Of a stretch of DNA of 64,000 nt, positions 33,925 to 42,968 are shown in pieces; the stretch's first letter is position 1, and each line of letters starts with the position of its first letter. The notes under the pieces were generated by a model that was given only the letters and a program-made list of their open reading frames with translations, searched no databases and was not told the origin of the DNA. The position numbers and the translations under genes were made by a program. Source of the stretch: Phycisphaeraceae bacterium (GTDB lineage Bacteria; Planctomycetota; Phycisphaerae; Phycisphaerales; SM1A02); contig SHAP01000004.1 in NCBI GenBank assembly GCA_004213555.1, positions 124,001-188,000 of the forward strand, read 5' to 3'.

Positions 33925-35298
33925 ATGATCCAATCAACCCAAGATCCCGCACCAAAATTCCAAGCCGTTATCCGCTCCAACGTGGAGAAAACCTCCCAGT
34001 GGTCAAGCTTGGACCCTGAGCTACGTGAAGGCATTGAAGTGCTTTCGCTGGTGCTGCCATTCCGCACCAACAAGTACGTGATGGACGAGTTGATCGACTG
34101 GACCAACGTGCCCAACGACCCCATCTTCAACCTGGTCTTCCCCCGCTCAGGAATGCTGGAAGAAGACGAATTCAACGAAGTTCGCGATTTGGTCCGTTGC
34201 CAAGCCGAGAAGGCAGAGATCAATGCGGCGGTCGAGCGCATCCGCGACCGGCTCAATCCGCACCCTGCAGGACAAATGACCCACAATGTGCCTCACGTTG
34301 ATGGCGAACCCATTCCCGGGTTGCAGCACAAATACCGCGAGACTGTTCTCTTCTTCCCAGCACACGGACAAACATGCCACGCCTACTGCACCTTCTGCTT
34401 CCGCTGGGCCCAGTTCATTGGCGACGAGGACCTCAAGTTCGCCAACAAGGAAGTAGACCAACTGGTTCGCTACTTGCGGCAGCACCCAGAAGTCAGCGAC
34501 GTGCTGTTCACGGGCGGCGACCCCATGGTGATGAAGGCCAAGGTTCTCGAGCGCTACATCCGTCCTATTTTGGAAGACCCAGAACTGGAACACATTCGAA
34601 CCATCCGCATCGGGACCAAGAGCGTGGCCTACTGGCCACAGCGCTATGTCAGCGATGCCGACGCCGATGATGTTCTGCGTCTCTTTGAAGATGTGGTCAA
34701 GAGTGGACGCACCCTCGGCATCATGGGCCACTACTCGCACGGGGTGGAATTGAAGACCGACGTCTCACGTGAAGCCATTCGCCGCATCCGAAGCACCGGC
34801 GCCAACATCCGCATGCAGAGCCCTGTCATTCGACACGTCAATGACAACGCTGGCATCTGGAAAGACATGTGGCGTGAAGGTGCAGACCAAGGACTCATTC
34901 CGTACTACATGTTTGTGGAACGAGACACCGGACCAAAGAAATGGTTTGAACTCCCATTGGTCGATGTATGGAATATCTTCCGAGAGGCCTACCGCGACCT
35001 TTCTGGGATCTGCCGGACCGTTCGCGGGCCGTCCATGAGCGCGTTTCCTGGCAAAGTGCATGTCTTGGGTCCAGTGGATCTCGCCGGCGGCAAGGCACTC
35101 GCATTGGAATATTTGCAGTGTCGAAATCCTGAAATGGTTCGGCGGCCGTTCTTCGCGAAATACAGCTCCACGGCCTCATGGTTTGATGAACTCGAACCCC
35201 TCACCGAAGCAGATGCAAAATTTTGGCCCGGTAATTGGGATTCCGAGTCGCTGTCGGAAGAGGGAATTGCTCTCACGGTTGGCAGTTCTGACGAATAA
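33925..35298 (+). CDS. KamA-family radical SAM protein (lysine 2,3-aminomutase-like)
   Basis: A 457-residue radical SAM enzyme. The [4Fe-4S] motif CxxxCxxC is seen as CHAYCTFC (Cys151, 155, 158) followed by FRWAQF. KamA-like landmarks are DVLFTGGDPMVM, RIGTKSVAYWPQRY, GHYSHGVELKTDVSREAI and QSPVIRHVNDNAGIWKDM. The C-terminal PGGGGK loop carrying the PLP lysine of true lysine aminomutase is not obvious; the end reads FPGKVHVLGPVDLAGGK. The substrate could be lysine, EF-P or something else. The ATG at 33925 is preferred over 33850, which adds a non-conserved leader. Confidence 0.85.
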   Translation: MIQSTQDPAPKFQAVIRSNVEKTSQWSSLDPELREGIEVLSLVLPFRTNKYVMDELIDWTNVPNDPIFNLVFPRSGMLEEDEFNEVRDLVRCQAEKAEINAAVERIRDRLNPHPAGQMTHNVPHVDGEPIPGLQHKYRETVLFFPAHGQTCHAYCTFCFRWAQFIGDEDLKFANKEVDQLVRYLRQHPEVSDVLFTGGDPMVMKAKVLERYIRPILEDPELEHIRTIRIGTKSVAYWPQRYVSDADADDVLRLFEDVVKSGRTLGIMGHYSHGVELKTDVSREAIRRIRSTGANIRMQSPVIRHVNDNAGIWKDMWREGADQGLIPYYMFVERDTGPKKWFELPLVDVWNIFREAYRDLSGICRTVRGPSMSAFPGKVHVLGPVDLAGGKALALEYLQCRNPEMVRRPFFAKYSSTASWFDELEPLTEADAKFWPGNWDSESLSEEGIALTVGSSDE

Positions 35299-35324
35299 GT
35301 CACCTTCACCCGTAGAATCCAAGG

Positions 35325-36554
35325 ATGCAAAGCACCGATCAAGCCTCGGACGTCCCTGCCGCAACCGGTGAGAGCGCCTTCTCTTTCGCCTTTCTTCAGG
35401 ATTGGTTGAGCTGGCTTCCTGACACCACCTTTTTAAATGTTGCCACATGGCAATGGGTTGGCCTCGCTTTGGTCATCTTCCTTGGGTTGGCAGGTCAACT
35501 CTTCATCAAATCCCTCCTCGGCCGATTGCTGGGCAAGCTGCTTGGGGGCGAAGTCGAGATTCAACGAAAGCTGATCAGCGCTGTGGGCCTAGCGGTGGCC
35601 GGATTCGTTTGGAGCCGACTCTTGCCCTTCTTGTCTTTCGAGGGCACAGTTCTTCAGATTTTTGAAGGTGGGGCCCGCGTCTTCTTGGTGCTGGCAGGAA
35701 CGCTGGCTGGGTTCCGGGGCGTCGACGCCCTGGGCGTATGGGCGACCAAAAAAGCAGGGGCGACCGAAAGCTCGCTTGATGACATCTTGGTCCCACTCGG
35801 CCGCAAGACCTTGAAGGTCTTGGTGGTCGCGATGGGAGCCGTCAATCTTGCACCGCTTCTTGGTCTTCACATCACTCCATTGCTTGGCGCGCTTGGCGTC
35901 GGTGGCATTGGCTTCGCTTTTGCGGCTCAAAACACATTGGAAAACTTGTTCGGATCGGTCACCGTGGTGCTGGATCGGCCGTTCTCCGTCGGCGATTGGA
36001 TCCAGATTGATGGTGTTGATGGCTCCGTCGAAGAGGTCGGCCTCCGTTCCACGAGAGTTCGCACGTTCTACAACTCCCTGGTCAGTATTCCAAACGCCAA
36101 ATTGACCACCGCCATCGTCGACAACTACGGCGAACGGAATTATCGAAGGTTCAAAGCAAATCTTGGCCTGCGCTACGAGTCAAGTCCCGAACAAATCGAA
36201 GCGTTTTGCAGTGGAGTGAAAGCACTCGTCATGGACCGCGCGGACACTCGCAAGGACGTGTGTTATGTGGAACTCAACAGCTTTGGCGACTCCAGCTTGA
36301 ACGTGCTGATGTACATGTTTTTTGACTGCGAGACTTGGGCCGATGAGCTACGCGGAAGACATGAATTGATGTTGGACATTTTGCGTTTGGCCCAAGGACT
36401 TGGTGTCGAATTTGCCTTCCCAACCCAGACCCTACACATTGGTGAGCAGGCTGTCGCGGGTGATCGCCCGACCTCATTCGAAGCCATCACCGATGCGGCT
36501 GCCCAACAGCTTGGGGCTGCGAAAGCCAAAGAGATCGGTGGTCGGGGCACGTAG
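35325..36554 (+). CDS. Mechanosensitive channel, MscS family
   Basis: A 409-residue small-conductance mechanosensitive channel homologue. Several N-terminal membrane segments precede the MscS core: the pore-lining TM3 with ITPLLGALGVGGIGFAFAAQNTLENLFGSV, then the beta domain with VVLDRPFSVGDWIQIDGVDGSVEEVGLRSTRVRTFYNSLVSIPN. The C-terminal mixed domain ends at about 360, followed by a short tail. It would release solutes on hypo-osmotic shock. It lies 26 nt after the KamA-like gene in the same direction. Confidence 0.95.
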   Translation: MQSTDQASDVPAATGESAFSFAFLQDWLSWLPDTTFLNVATWQWVGLALVIFLGLAGQLFIKSLLGRLLGKLLGGEVEIQRKLISAVGLAVAGFVWSRLLPFLSFEGTVLQIFEGGARVFLVLAGTLAGFRGVDALGVWATKKAGATESSLDDILVPLGRKTLKVLVVAMGAVNLAPLLGLHITPLLGALGVGGIGFAFAAQNTLENLFGSVTVVLDRPFSVGDWIQIDGVDGSVEEVGLRSTRVRTFYNSLVSIPNAKLTTAIVDNYGERNYRRFKANLGLRYESSPEQIEAFCSGVKALVMDRADTRKDVCYVELNSFGDSSLNVLMYMFFDCETWADELRGRHELMLDILRLAQGLGVEFAFPTQTLHIGEQAVAGDRPTSFEAITDAAAQQLGAAKAKEIGGRGT

Positions 36555-36573
36555 CATTTAGTAGTTTGAGGCC

Positions 36574-38247
36574 ATGATTTTTGTTCTAGGGTTGTTGGGC
36601 TTCGTCCCCGACACAATCGTGGTCTCACCGTATCTGCAAAACGCAACCCCATCCTCCATCGTGGTGGCGTGGGAGACCAAAGGCGAGAGCACCGAATGCG
36701 TTGTGGAATACGGCACCACCGAGAATCTCGGTCGGTCTGCAAGGGGGACATCGCAGACCACGGTTGAAGGACACTTGGTCCACCATGTCAAGTTGGAGAA
36801 GCTGACCCCCGACACCCGGGTGTGGTACCGGGTCAAGTCGGGAGACGCGGTCCACGGAGTTCATGTTTTCCGCACCCCCGCCTTGGCCAAGGATGAAGGA
36901 CGGCAGCGATTCGTCGCCTATTCAGACATGCAGCTGGACGAGGCCAATCCCCTCAAGCATCAAGAGATGGTCGAGCAAGGCATTGTGCCTTGGTCTACGA
37001 ATCATGCGCAATCTGATCTCGAGAACGCGCTGGACTTCATCTTGATCCCAGGTGATCTGGTCTCTACTGGAGGCAACCACACCCACTGGACAAGGGATTT
37101 CTTTGGCCAAGGGGAGACGTTGTTTCATACTGTCCCGTTCTACGCGACTCCGGGGAATCATGAACAAAACCATCCTTTGTACTTTCGATACGTGGATGTG
37201 CCTGACAACGGGACGCCAGGTTATGAAGAGCACTGGTACTGGACCGACCAAGGCAACTGCCGGGTCATTGGCCTCGACACCAACGATGGGTACCGGACCG
37301 AAGATCAACTGACCTGGCTCGACGGGGTCCTGAAATTGGCCGCCAAAGCAGAACACATTGATTTCGTCTTCGCGCAATTCCACCATCCCCACCGCTCGGA
37401 ATCTTGGACCCCTGGCGAAACACCGTTTTCCACGGAAGTGGTCGAGAAAATGGTTCGGTTTTCTCGAGACACTGGGAAGCCCTCCGTGCACTTCTATGGG
37501 CACACCCACTCGTATTCACGCGGACAGCATCGCGATCACATGCATGGCATGGTGAACGTGGCCAGTGGCATGGGGAACCCGGACTACTGGTGGGAGTACC
37601 CCCAAGCGGATTACGAAGAATTTGAAATCTCCACACCAGACTGGGGCTTCTGCCATGTCGAGACTTCCGCCGGAGACGACCCCACCATGACGCTGCGCCG
37701 GCTCAGCCGGGGCAACGAATTTGGAAAGAAAGACAATGAAGAGACTGATCTCTTCATCTTGAAGCGTTATCCGGTGGCCCCCAAAACGCCAAAAGGACTG
37801 TCTCCCAACAATGACAGCGACCCAGTGTCCACCACCGGAGCGATCTTCCGAGGGAGTCCTTTTGAAGATCCTGATGCCCGTGAAAGTCGGAATTTCGCCC
37901 ACGAAAGCCACTGGCAAGTGGCCGTGGGAAATCAAAGCGAAGACTTTCAAAATCCCGTTGACGAGGTTTGGCGCCGCTACCGAAATCTTTGGCGCTCACC
38001 CAACAAAGAAGCCACGTGGTACAGCGTCGACACCGTCAAGGACGCTGATGTGACGAAAACAACTTTTGATGGTGCACTTCCCTCTGAACAGCAACTGTTC
38101 TGGCGGGTGAGATACCGAGACGAAAATCTTGCGTGGTCCGAATGGTCCACGCCAGTACCTTTCAAGACTGGGAACGATGCGGATGCATCAAAGCAAAGCA
38201 ATGCAAGTTTGAGGCCCGTCTTTGCCCGGTGGGGAGCCTCTCTCTGA
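36574..38247 (+). CDS. Exported purple-acid-phosphatase-like metallophosphoesterase
   Basis: A 557-residue calcineurin-fold phosphoesterase. After a short hydrophobic N-terminus, residues 15-105 form an Fn3-like PAP domain (VVSPYLQNATPSSIVVAWET). The metallophosphoesterase domain has IPGDLV, TPGNHEQNH, AQFHHPH and FYGHTHSYSRGQ. The first metal motif, usually GDxG, is replaced by YSDMQLD, as often seen when only its Asp is kept. The last ~170 residues form an extra beta-rich domain (WSEWSTPVPFKT). It probably releases phosphate from organic phosphates outside the cytoplasm. Confidence 0.85.
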   Translation: MIFVLGLLGFVPDTIVVSPYLQNATPSSIVVAWETKGESTECVVEYGTTENLGRSARGTSQTTVEGHLVHHVKLEKLTPDTRVWYRVKSGDAVHGVHVFRTPALAKDEGRQRFVAYSDMQLDEANPLKHQEMVEQGIVPWSTNHAQSDLENALDFILIPGDLVSTGGNHTHWTRDFFGQGETLFHTVPFYATPGNHEQNHPLYFRYVDVPDNGTPGYEEHWYWTDQGNCRVIGLDTNDGYRTEDQLTWLDGVLKLAAKAEHIDFVFAQFHHPHRSESWTPGETPFSTEVVEKMVRFSRDTGKPSVHFYGHTHSYSRGQHRDHMHGMVNVASGMGNPDYWWEYPQADYEEFEISTPDWGFCHVETSAGDDPTMTLRRLSRGNEFGKKDNEETDLFILKRYPVAPKTPKGLSPNNDSDPVSTTGAIFRGSPFEDPDARESRNFAHESHWQVAVGNQSEDFQNPVDEVWRRYRNLWRSPNKEATWYSVDTVKDADVTKTTFDGALPSEQQLFWRVRYRDENLAWSEWSTPVPFKTGNDADASKQSNASLRPVFARWGASL

Positions 38248-39494
38248 ATCTCGCCAGATACGAAATTGAGGGACCCGGCCGCGCCAATCAAAGGCTCGTG
38301 GTGGTGGCCGCGCTGTATCTCGCCCAAGGAATTCCTTGGGGTTTCGCCACCATCACCTTGGCCGCGCTGCTGGCAGAGCAAGGTGTGGATGCGAACGCCA
38401 TCGGGCAGATGCTGGCTGCGGTGGTGTTCCCGTGGAGTTTGAAATTTCTCGGGGGGCCATTGGTCGATGGCCTTCGACTTCCGGGCGGTCGACGTCGACC
38501 TTGGATACTGGTTGCCCAGATGGGCATGGTAGGAACGTTGGCAGGCCTGTCTCAGGTCGGTCTTGCTTCACCTGATCAACTCACCGCTTGGTTGTTGGCC
38601 CACAACGTGTTTGCCGCGTTGCAAGATGTGGCCACCGACGCGTTGGCGGTTGACGTGATGCCAGACCGTGAACGTGGTCGGGCCAACGGCATCATGTACG
38701 GCGCAAAATATGGAGGCACGGCCCTTGGAGGGGCGGGATTGGCCCTGCTCATTCAACACTTTGGCTGGTCGATCGGCACACTTGTCCAAGCGGGCGTGGT
38801 GGCAGCGATTGGAGCATTCCCGCTGCTTCTGCGTGAACCCACCCACGATCCATTGGCTCAATCCACAAGAGCACACTGGACCAGTGCCCTCGGCGGATTG
38901 CTGAGCAAACGTTCGTTCTGGTGGACACTCGCGTTGTGCTTGACGATTGGCCTCCCCAGCGCCCTCTTGACCCCCCTTGCCAACACTTTGTTCATTGAAC
39001 AATATGGATGGACCGCCACCAGTTGGGCCGTCCTGAATGGTGGACCAGGTGTCACCGCTGGCTTGGTGGGTGCCGTGGGTGGTGGCTTTTTGGTCAGTCG
39101 ATACGGGCCCGGAAAAATCGGTGTGCTGGCGGCAACGCTGCATGCGAGCACAATGTTGATTTTTTCCCTGAGTCCGGACTTGTTCCACAACAGAGACGTT
39201 GTCAGCCTCACGCTGGTGGTGCAATCTGCAGCCGCGGGAACAGCGACCGTCGGAAGCTTCACCCTCGCCATGCGTGTCGCACCACCCGTGCTGGGAGCGT
39301 CATGCTTCACCGCCCTGATGGCCATGCAGAATCTCTCCACCACCAGCGGGTACTGGGCGGCGGACCAACTGCCTGCAGAACCAAGAACGGCGTGGACGAT
39401 CGTGGCAGCGATTTGGCTTTGGGTTGGCTTCCTCAGTTGGCAGGCGGATCGATCTGGCCGGCGGGGCGAACCTCTGATCCAGTCCGGTCTGTAA
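38229..39494 (+). CDS. MFS transporter, AmpG-like
   Basis: A major facilitator permease of about 421 residues with some twelve hydrophobic segments. The beginning (VVVAALYLAQGIPWGFATITLAALLAEQGV), the loop GGPLVDGLRLPGGRRRPWILVAQ and ALQDVATDALAVDVMPDRERGRANGIMYGAKYGG are those of AmpG-type permeases, which import muropeptides or similar compounds. The start is uncertain. GTG at 38229 overlaps the phosphatase gene by 19 nt, and another GTG cluster lies at about 38298. The 3' end overlaps the convergent sulfatase gene by 62 bp. Confidence 0.82.
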   Translation: MGSLSLNLARYEIEGPGRANQRLVVVAALYLAQGIPWGFATITLAALLAEQGVDANAIGQMLAAVVFPWSLKFLGGPLVDGLRLPGGRRRPWILVAQMGMVGTLAGLSQVGLASPDQLTAWLLAHNVFAALQDVATDALAVDVMPDRERGRANGIMYGAKYGGTALGGAGLALLIQHFGWSIGTLVQAGVVAAIGAFPLLLREPTHDPLAQSTRAHWTSALGGLLSKRSFWWTLALCLTIGLPSALLTPLANTLFIEQYGWTATSWAVLNGGPGVTAGLVGAVGGGFLVSRYGPGKIGVLAATLHASTMLIFSLSPDLFHNRDVVSLTLVVQSAAAGTATVGSFTLAMRVAPPVLGASCFTALMAMQNLSTTSGYWAADQLPAEPRTAWTIVAAIWLWVGFLSWQADRSGRRGEPLIQSGL

Positions 39495-40842
39495 GCGCAT
39501 CTCCGAGGCGCATTCGCCACTGTTCGGCGACCTTTCGAAGTTCATACACCACATCGGGGTGGATACTCGCGACGTCATGCTGCTCATAAGGATCGGATTC
39601 CAGATCGAACAACGCTTCTTGAATCTTGGCATCCCAGCGATACCGACCAGGCTTTCCGCCGCCCCCTTGAGGCTGACCCTGCATAGTGCGGTAGGTATGC
39701 GGCAAGTGGAGCTTCCATCGCCCTTTTCGAACGGCTTCGAGCTGTCCTGTGTGGTAGTAAAACGCTGAAGTGGGTCGAGGAGGAGACGCGTTCTCTTCGT
39801 CAAGCAAAACCGAAATGGCATCACGACCATCGATGGTCTGATCTGGCAGTGGGGCATCGATCAGGGCCGCGATGGTGGGCAACACGTCGATGGTCATCCA
39901 GTGCACGCCGCTGACCCGGCCGGCGGGAATGGTGCCAGGCCACCGCGCAATACACGGCACTCGAATGCCACCTTCAAAAGTGGTGCCTTTCCCTTCCCGA
40001 AGACCAGCCGTGGTGCCGGCGTGATCTCCATATGAAAGCCAGGGCCCATTGTCGCTGGTGAACACCACCAATGTTTTTTCGTCGATGCCGAGCTCTTTCA
40101 ACGTTTCCAAAATTTGGCCCACACCGCGATCAATTTCAACAATTACATCCCCCAAAATGCCGTCGCCGCTTTGACCATCTCCGGCTTCGGAAACAAACAG
40201 AGGGACGTGGGGCATTGGGTGCGCCAGATACGCGAAAAAAGGCGTGTTTACCGCATGGCTTTTACGAATGAACGAAATGATTCGATTGGTGAATCCAGTG
40301 GTGAACAACTTTTGGTCGGGCTGGACACGCACCACTTCCTCGTTTTCAAAAAAAGGGAGCGGTGGGTAGGTGCCCTTTTTGGCCTCAGGGTGGGTTGGCC
40401 ACATGTCGTTCGAGTAGGGAATGCCAGAGAACTCATCGAAACCGTGACGCGTGGGCAAAAAGGGAGGAAGGTGCCCCAAATGCCACTTTCCGTGAATGGC
40501 GGTGGCATACCCCTGAGACTTGCATATTTCAGCGAGTGTGGTTTCTGCGCTAGAAAGACCATGCTTCGCGTGGGGCCCCAAGGCACCATGAATGGAAAGT
40601 CGATTGGCGTAGCATCCGGTCAGCAAGGAGGCTCGAGAAGCGGAGCACACAGGTTGGGATACGCAAAAGTCGGTGAATCGAACCCCCTCGGCGGCCATGG
40701 TGTCGAGATGAGGGGTACGCCAACGCTGTTCGCCTTGGCACGAAAGGTCGCCGTAGCCCAGATCATCGCAAAAGATGATGACGACGTTGGGCGGGGAAGA
40801 CATCAAGAACGACAACGCCAATGCAAGCATGGCCGAAATCAT
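39433..40842 (-). CDS. Exported type I sulfatase (formylglycine-dependent)
   Basis: A 469-residue arylsulfatase-family enzyme that removes sulfate from sulfated glycans or aryl esters. A short signal peptide (MISAMLALALSFLMSS) precedes VVIIFCDDLGYGDLS (metal ligands Asp26, Asp27). The formylglycine site is Cys66 in PVCSASRASLLTG, so a maturation enzyme is required. Further motifs are AIHGKWHLGH, FFAYLAHPMPHVP and VVFTSDNGPW. The start codon immediately follows the T-tract of an upstream terminator hairpin, so no Shine-Dalgarno fits before ATG 40842. An internal ATG (40803, MSSPPN) exists but would remove the signal. Confidence 0.93.
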   Translation of the reverse strand: MISAMLALALSFLMSSPPNVVIIFCDDLGYGDLSCQGEQRWRTPHLDTMAAEGVRFTDFCVSQPVCSASRASLLTGCYANRLSIHGALGPHAKHGLSSAETTLAEICKSQGYATAIHGKWHLGHLPPFLPTRHGFDEFSGIPYSNDMWPTHPEAKKGTYPPLPFFENEEVVRVQPDQKLFTTGFTNRIISFIRKSHAVNTPFFAYLAHPMPHVPLFVSEAGDGQSGDGILGDVIVEIDRGVGQILETLKELGIDEKTLVVFTSDNGPWLSYGDHAGTTAGLREGKGTTFEGGIRVPCIARWPGTIPAGRVSGVHWMTIDVLPTIAALIDAPLPDQTIDGRDAISVLLDEENASPPRPTSAFYYHTGQLEAVRKGRWKLHLPHTYRTMQGQPQGGGGKPGRYRWDAKIQEALFDLESDPYEQHDVASIHPDVVYELRKVAEQWRMRLGDALTDRTGSEVRPAGQIDPPAN

Positions 40843-40874
40843 AAAAAAACCGCCGCGTCTGTGGGACGCGGCGG
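40843..40874 (-). terminator. Rho-independent terminator after the LpoB-like gene
   Basis: On the minus strand a perfect 10-bp stem, CCGCCGCGTC (40865-40874) and GACGCGGCGG (40850-40859), with a 5-nt loop is followed at once by seven T (40843-40849). It ends the addB-addA-lipoprotein-lpoB run 22 nt after the last stop. The sulfatase ATG begins right after the T-run. Confidence 0.92.
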
Positions 40875-40896
40875 TCGAGCCAATGGCAGGTCAAAG

Positions 40897-41523
40897 TTAC
40901 CCGCCAAAAAGTCCTTTTTCGAACTGCTTGCTGAAGACGATTTGATCTTCCCAAACACTTGCCCCGTCCCGAACACTGAGAAGCCGCAGGTTGACCGCGT
41001 AGTCGTATTGCGTCCGTCGACCTTCTCGAGATTCGATGGAAACAATCTCGCCAAACAAAACCCACTCGGGCTTCTTCGCCTGCCCCAGGGCATCCACGTT
41101 GCTGTCGCTTGAGAACTCTGGGTCGCTTCTCGTGTCCTCTTTGATTTGAGCCAAGACGGTGTCGACGTCACTGCTGCCCCCGGCACCCAACATCGAAACA
41201 CGAACCATCCCAGTGTTCACCAAAGACTTTCGAATTTCGTTGTACATCACATCTCGTGCATCGCTGAACTCACGCCGCGGTGTCTTGTTCACAAAATTGC
41301 CCAACGTCAAGATGAGGGGTTGGTCGTTGTTCTGACCGACCAATCGATTGACCGAAGGTGACATAGAGTCCCGAAGTTGGTTGGCAAAAGAGGTCCACTC
41401 GTCAGCCTGCAAAGTCTTGGCTTCGTTCATGGAAACCAACCGATCTCCGGTGCGGGTCGTCGAGCAGGCGCTCAGCAAAACAAGACAGCTGGCCAACAAG
41501 ACAGGATGCATTTTGAGATTCAT
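40897..41523 (-). CDS. LpoB-like lipoprotein (penicillin-binding protein activator family)
   Basis: A 208-residue lipoprotein with lipobox LLSAC (residues 16-20). The mature domain has QPLILTLGNFVNKTPRREFS, RKSLVNTGMVRV, ALGQAKKPEWVLFGEIVSIES and YDYAVNLRLLSVRDGASVWEDQ. This is the TolB-N-like fold and the pattern of LpoB, which in enterobacteria activates PBP1b. No PBP1b is near, so activation of a cell-wall synthase is only a family inference. Its ATG overlaps the stop of the upstream lipoprotein by 4 nt. Confidence 0.8.
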   Translation of the reverse strand: MNLKMHPVLLASCLVLLSACSTTRTGDRLVSMNEAKTLQADEWTSFANQLRDSMSPSVNRLVGQNNDQPLILTLGNFVNKTPRREFSDARDVMYNEIRKSLVNTGMVRVSMLGAGGSSDVDTVLAQIKEDTRSDPEFSSDSNVDALGQAKKPEWVLFGEIVSIESREGRRTQYDYAVNLRLLSVRDGASVWEDQIVFSKQFEKGLFGG

Positions 41524-42914
41524 GGGTCGGTTCCTTTTGGGACTGGGTTGATTGGCTCGGTCTGGGCCCCGAAGAGCCCATATGGGGACGTTTGGATCAC
41601 GGTGGGTATTCCAGCACGAGTGCGAATTCTCACAAAATTTGGGCCAGGAGGGAGCTCCAATGTGCGAAGACCCTCCGGAAGGTTGAGCTGGATGCTGCCC
41701 TCAGGTGATTTCATGATCAAACCAGCCCGAATCACCGAGGGTCGTGTGTCCCACGATCGCACGTCGGCGTCCACCAAAACCGTCCGGAGCAACGAAGCGC
41801 TCAGTCGGGTCATGCCCCGGGCCAGTGAACCTTGATCGTCTATTTCACGCATCACGCTCCGAGTGGCAACTTCTTGTGACAGCAGTCTGGTTGCGGTTCG
41901 GAGCAAACGGGCTGGAGCCCGATCAAGCTCCTCAGCCAAATACAGCGCGTCCACGTCGCTCACGACCTGCAGGAGATCACCGGAACCGCTGCCCACAGCG
42001 CCAAGTGCCTGAGACGTTCGGAGTACAGGAATGGGCAAGGCCACTCGAGCCACTCCGGTCTGCCAAGTGTGAATGTTGAACCGAAAAGGACGCAACGTGG
42101 GACACAATCCATCTTCTTGAAACACCAAAGCGGTTTGTGAAAGTGCCTCGGAGTCCATGTCCAACAACCGCCGTGCCGCATCGTGCTCTGGAGCGAGAGC
42201 GGCCGCTTCTTCCAGCAGTTCGCGAGCGGCGGCATCACCAAGTTGAAGGCGGGCCCAGCCGGCCAACAAAGAGCCCGCCGCACACCGAGCGTCTTCCGCA
42301 GCGCCTGCGTACACCTCAATGGCCCGCTGGTACGAAGCCTCTCTATCAATCTGACCAGCCACCTGTTTGGCGTTCTTCCGTTTGCTGCGAAGTTTCTGGG
42401 TCGAAGGCATGTTCCGGCGCTCCTCAAGGAGCGTTTGGGAGCGGGCGATTCGAATACTGGAGACCCGAGCTTGGTCTGCGTCACCCCGGAGGAGATCAAT
42501 CATGAGGGCCAAGTATTCGTACATCACGCGCTCGCCCAAACTTGGGGTCCATTCTCGCAGCCGCTCGTCAATCAACGCGGAGCCCAAATCCTCTTTGACT
42601 TCCGTCCCTGAAATCAGGGCTCTTTCATCGATCAACTCATCGCGTGCTTCGACCCACGAGACCGCACGGGCGGCACGCTCAAACTGGCTTGCATCCAGAG
42701 CCACCGTGACTTCCTGCAGCGTGGCCCACTGCTGATTCTTCGAATTGGATTTGGCTTCAGAAAGAACGTCAAGGGCACTTTGATTCTCACCACGCGTGTA
42801 AAGATGAGTGGCGTCAAGCACCGTGTTGGTGGAGCCGCATCCTACGAGGGCAAGCCCAAGGACCGTCAACATCCAACTGTCGAGGCGTTGCAGCACGTGT
42901 ATCACTCCATTCAT
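41520..42914 (-). CDS. Large lipoprotein adjacent to LpoB-like gene (COG3014-like)
   Basis: A 464-residue lipoprotein with the lipobox LVGC in VLGLALVGCGSTN. The N-terminal half looks like tetratricopeptide-type helices (ATHLYTRGENQSALDVLSEAKSN, AALAPEHDAARRLLDMD). The C-terminal half is beta-rich (LVDADVRSWDTRPSVIRAGLIMK, GLRTLELPPGPNFVRIRTRAG). Such a lipoprotein beside an LpoB homologue is an arrangement I recall from other bacteria (COG3014 next to COG3417). The role is unknown, probably in outer envelope or cell-wall assembly. It starts 54 nt after addA. Confidence 0.6.
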   Translation of the reverse strand: MNGVIHVLQRLDSWMLTVLGLALVGCGSTNTVLDATHLYTRGENQSALDVLSEAKSNSKNQQWATLQEVTVALDASQFERAARAVSWVEARDELIDERALISGTEVKEDLGSALIDERLREWTPSLGERVMYEYLALMIDLLRGDADQARVSSIRIARSQTLLEERRNMPSTQKLRSKRKNAKQVAGQIDREASYQRAIEVYAGAAEDARCAAGSLLAGWARLQLGDAAARELLEEAAALAPEHDAARRLLDMDSEALSQTALVFQEDGLCPTLRPFRFNIHTWQTGVARVALPIPVLRTSQALGAVGSGSGDLLQVVSDVDALYLAEELDRAPARLLRTATRLLSQEVATRSVMREIDDQGSLARGMTRLSASLLRTVLVDADVRSWDTRPSVIRAGLIMKSPEGSIQLNLPEGLRTLELPPGPNFVRIRTRAGIPTVIQTSPYGLFGAQTEPINPVPKGTDP

Positions 42915-42968
42915 TGACCCAATGCAATACGAATGGGCGGCCTCATGTATTCCGTGATTTTCCTATTT

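Noticed and set aside
40114-41112. Plus-strand open frame of 332 codons
   Set aside because: Antisense to the sulfatase and LpoB-like genes, and it crosses the terminator.
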